DNA of 64,000 bases. It comes from Oceanobacter sp045430275. Lineage in GTDB: Bacteria > Pseudomonadota > Gammaproteobacteria > Pseudomonadales > Oceanobacteraceae. Position numbers and translations under genes: made by a program. The number at the start of each line of letters is the position of its first letter. The stretch's first letter is position 1. This document shows, piece after piece, positions 62,841-64,000 of the stretch. The notes under the pieces were generated by a model, which did no database searches, was not told where the DNA came from, and worked only from the letters and a program-made list of their open reading frames with translations. The DNA lies in NCBI GenBank assembly GCA_045430275.1, contig JAILXU010000011.1, positions 1-64,000 of the forward strand, written 5' to 3'.

Positions 62841-63767
62841 TTAGCTGAAGTTCTTCTTCACAAACTTCTGGAACTCACCCACCAGACCACCACGGAAGGC
62901 CAGTACACAGACCACAAAGATCAGACCCATGATGATGTGAACATAGTTACCCAGCTCACCACCCGACAGGTAGTTCTGGATGCCGACAACCGTCGCCGCA
63001 CCCACCAAAGGCCCAAAGATCGTACCCATACCACCCAGCAGAGTCATAAGAACAACCTCACCTGACATGTGCCAGTGTGCATCGGTCAGAGATGCCAACT
63101 GGAATACCAGAGTCTTGGTCGAACCGGCCAGTCCAGCCAAAGTCGCCGAGATTACAAACGCCGCCCACTTGTAGTTGTTGACGTTATAGCCCAGAGACGT
63201 TGCACGAGGCTCGTTCTCACGAATTGCTTTCAGAATCTGTCCAAATGGCGAATGAATCGTGCGATGAATCATCCAGAAACCGAACAGGAAGATAGCAAAC
63301 ACAAAGTAGTACATGTTCAGGTTATTGCTCAGGTCAATAAAGCCCAGCAAATGACCACGAGGAATGCCCTGCATACCATCTTCACCACCGGTAAACGGTG
63401 CCTGCAGATACAGGAAGAAGACCAACTGCGCCAGAGCCAGCGTTACCATTGCGAAGTAAATACCTTCACGCTTCACCGCCAGCTTGCCATACACAGCACC
63501 CAGCAAACCCGCTGCAACTGTACCAGCCAGAATACCCAGACCTGGCGACAGGCCCATGCTTTGCACCATATAACCCGTGATATAACCACCGGTTGCCAGG
63601 AAGGCTGCGTGTCCAAATGACAGCAGTCCGACAAAGCCCAGCAGCAGGTTAAATGCACTGGCAAACAGGGCAAAACACAATACTTTCATCAAAAAGACAG
63701 GATAAACCGCGAGGGGCGCTAATAGCCCCAGCCCAATCAAGGCTATATTCAACTTACTGATTTTCAT
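62841..63767 (-). CDS. livM: Branched-chain amino acid ABC transporter permease LivM
   Basis: Inner-membrane permease subunit. 308 residues, about 8 TM segments, with the LivM signature FGHAAFLATGGYITGYM (about 50-66) and the cytoplasmic coupling loop SPFGQILKAIRENEPRATSLGYN (about 172-194; only the RENEPRA-LGYN core is diagnostic). 11 bases after livH. The LivG/LivF ATPases are not in the window. Substrate may be branched-chain amino acids, amides or urea. Confidence 0.95.
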   Translation of the reverse strand: MKISKLNIALIGLGLLAPLAVYPVFLMKVLCFALFASAFNLLLGFVGLLSFGHAAFLATGGYITGYMVQSMGLSPGLGILAGTVAAGLLGAVYGKLAVKREGIYFAMVTLALAQLVFFLYLQAPFTGGEDGMQGIPRGHLLGFIDLSNNLNMYYFVFAIFLFGFWMIHRTIHSPFGQILKAIRENEPRATSLGYNVNNYKWAAFVISATLAGLAGSTKTLVFQLASLTDAHWHMSGEVVLMTLLGGMGTIFGPLVGAATVVGIQNYLSGGELGNYVHIIMGLIFVVCVLAFRGGLVGEFQKFVKKNFS

Positions 63768-63778
63768 GATCTATCCCC

Positions 63779-64000
63779 TTACGCTTCTTTACCAAACAAA
63801 CCGGCAGGCTTGGTCAGCAATACAATGACCATGACGGCGAAAATAACAGTGGTGGAGGCTTCCGGATAAAAATACTTGGTCAGGCCTTCAACAACGCCCA
63901 TGGCCAGTCCCGTCAGAATCGCACCCCCGATCGATCCCATACCGCCAATAACAACGATGGCAAATACAACGATCAGAATATTGGAACCCATATCAGGTGA
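63779..64000 (-). CDS. livH: Branched-chain amino acid ABC transporter permease LivH (3' part)
   Basis: Only the last 73 codons are present; the gene continues off the right edge. VVIGGMGSIGGAILTGLAMG followed by VEGLTKYF and a final TM segment is the normal C-terminus of LivH. The internal ATG at 63991 is not the start: the frame is open to the window edge (SPDMGSN). Confidence 0.93.
   Translation of the reverse strand, partial: SPDMGSNILIVVFAIVVIGGMGSIGGAILTGLAMGVVEGLTKYFYPEASTTVIFAVMVIVLLTKPAGLFGKEA

Noticed and set aside
1..64000. CRISPR arrays, rRNA genes, prophage or toxin-antitoxin modules
   Set aside because: No regularly spaced repeats, rRNA sequence, phage structural or integrase genes, or paired small toxin-antitoxin genes were seen; the only tRNA noticed is tRNA-Leu at 9332-9417.

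Overview
The window is chromosomal DNA of a Gram-negative gammaproteobacterium, probably a marine member of the Oceanospirillales or a Pseudomonas/Marinobacter-like relative. The evidence is the gene order rlmE-ftsH-folP-glmM-tpiA-secG-tRNA-Leu-rimP-nusA-infB-rbfA-truB-rpsO-pnp, the presence of FabA, and outer-membrane exporters and receptors. The genus cannot be fixed from sequence reading alone.

Region 1 (1-15.6 kb, minus strand) is a conserved housekeeping block: 30S maturation and translation (rimP, nusA, infB, rbfA, truB, rpsO), RNA decay (pnp), a tRNA-Leu(GAG), secG, tpiA, glmM, folP, ftsH and rlmE. Intrinsic terminators split it into transcription units, and a terminator-like hairpin lies just before rimP. 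Region 2 (15.6-18.4 kb) holds yhbY, a small membrane protein, a long-form KASIII and fabA, with a long inverted repeat in front of fabA.

Region 3 (18.4-40.5 kb, minus strand) is an exopolysaccharide locus of the Wzx/Wzy type. It has a Wzc-like co-polymerase/tyrosine kinase, a very short OPX (Wza-like) protein, a beta-barrel porin, a WcaJ-like initiating transferase, the GDP-mannose/GDP-L-fucose pathway (cpsG, manC, gmm, fcl, gmd), five glycosyltransferases, three hexapeptide acyltransferases, a Wzy and a Wzx. The distal part (about 32.6-40.5 kb) is visibly AT-rich and looks acquired. A wrecked IS3-family element lies upstream of this operon (40575-41225).

Region 4 (41.3-48.9 kb) is a mixed accessory stretch: an exported Ala/Val-rich repeat protein, an O-antigen-ligase-like membrane protein, a metallophosphoesterase, a NUDIX protein with an export-like N-terminus, an outer-membrane barrel, an unknown protein, an FMN-binding glutamate-synthase-like protein and a TIGR01777 epimerase-like protein.

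Region 5 (49.0-60.3 kb, plus strand) looks like a light/oxidative-stress regulon. Two operons start behind TATACA-type repeats resembling operators of CarH/LitR (MerR-family, B12-dependent photoreceptors). Operon one is an FAD oxidoreductase plus CbiX-type chelatase. Operon two is DUF523/DUF1722, photolyase, NTF2-like, SDR, a COG2907 flavin oxidase, DUF1365 and a cyclopropane-synthase-like methyltransferase, followed by a TonB-dependent receptor. The flavin oxidase/methyltransferase pair resembles the methyl/furan fatty acid genes of Rhodobacter, suggesting a membrane-lipid response to light. No LitR/CarH gene lies in the window.

Region 6 (60.4-64 kb) has a LysR regulator, an acetyl-CoA acetyltransferase and the start of a branched-chain amino acid ABC transporter (livM, and livH running off the window).
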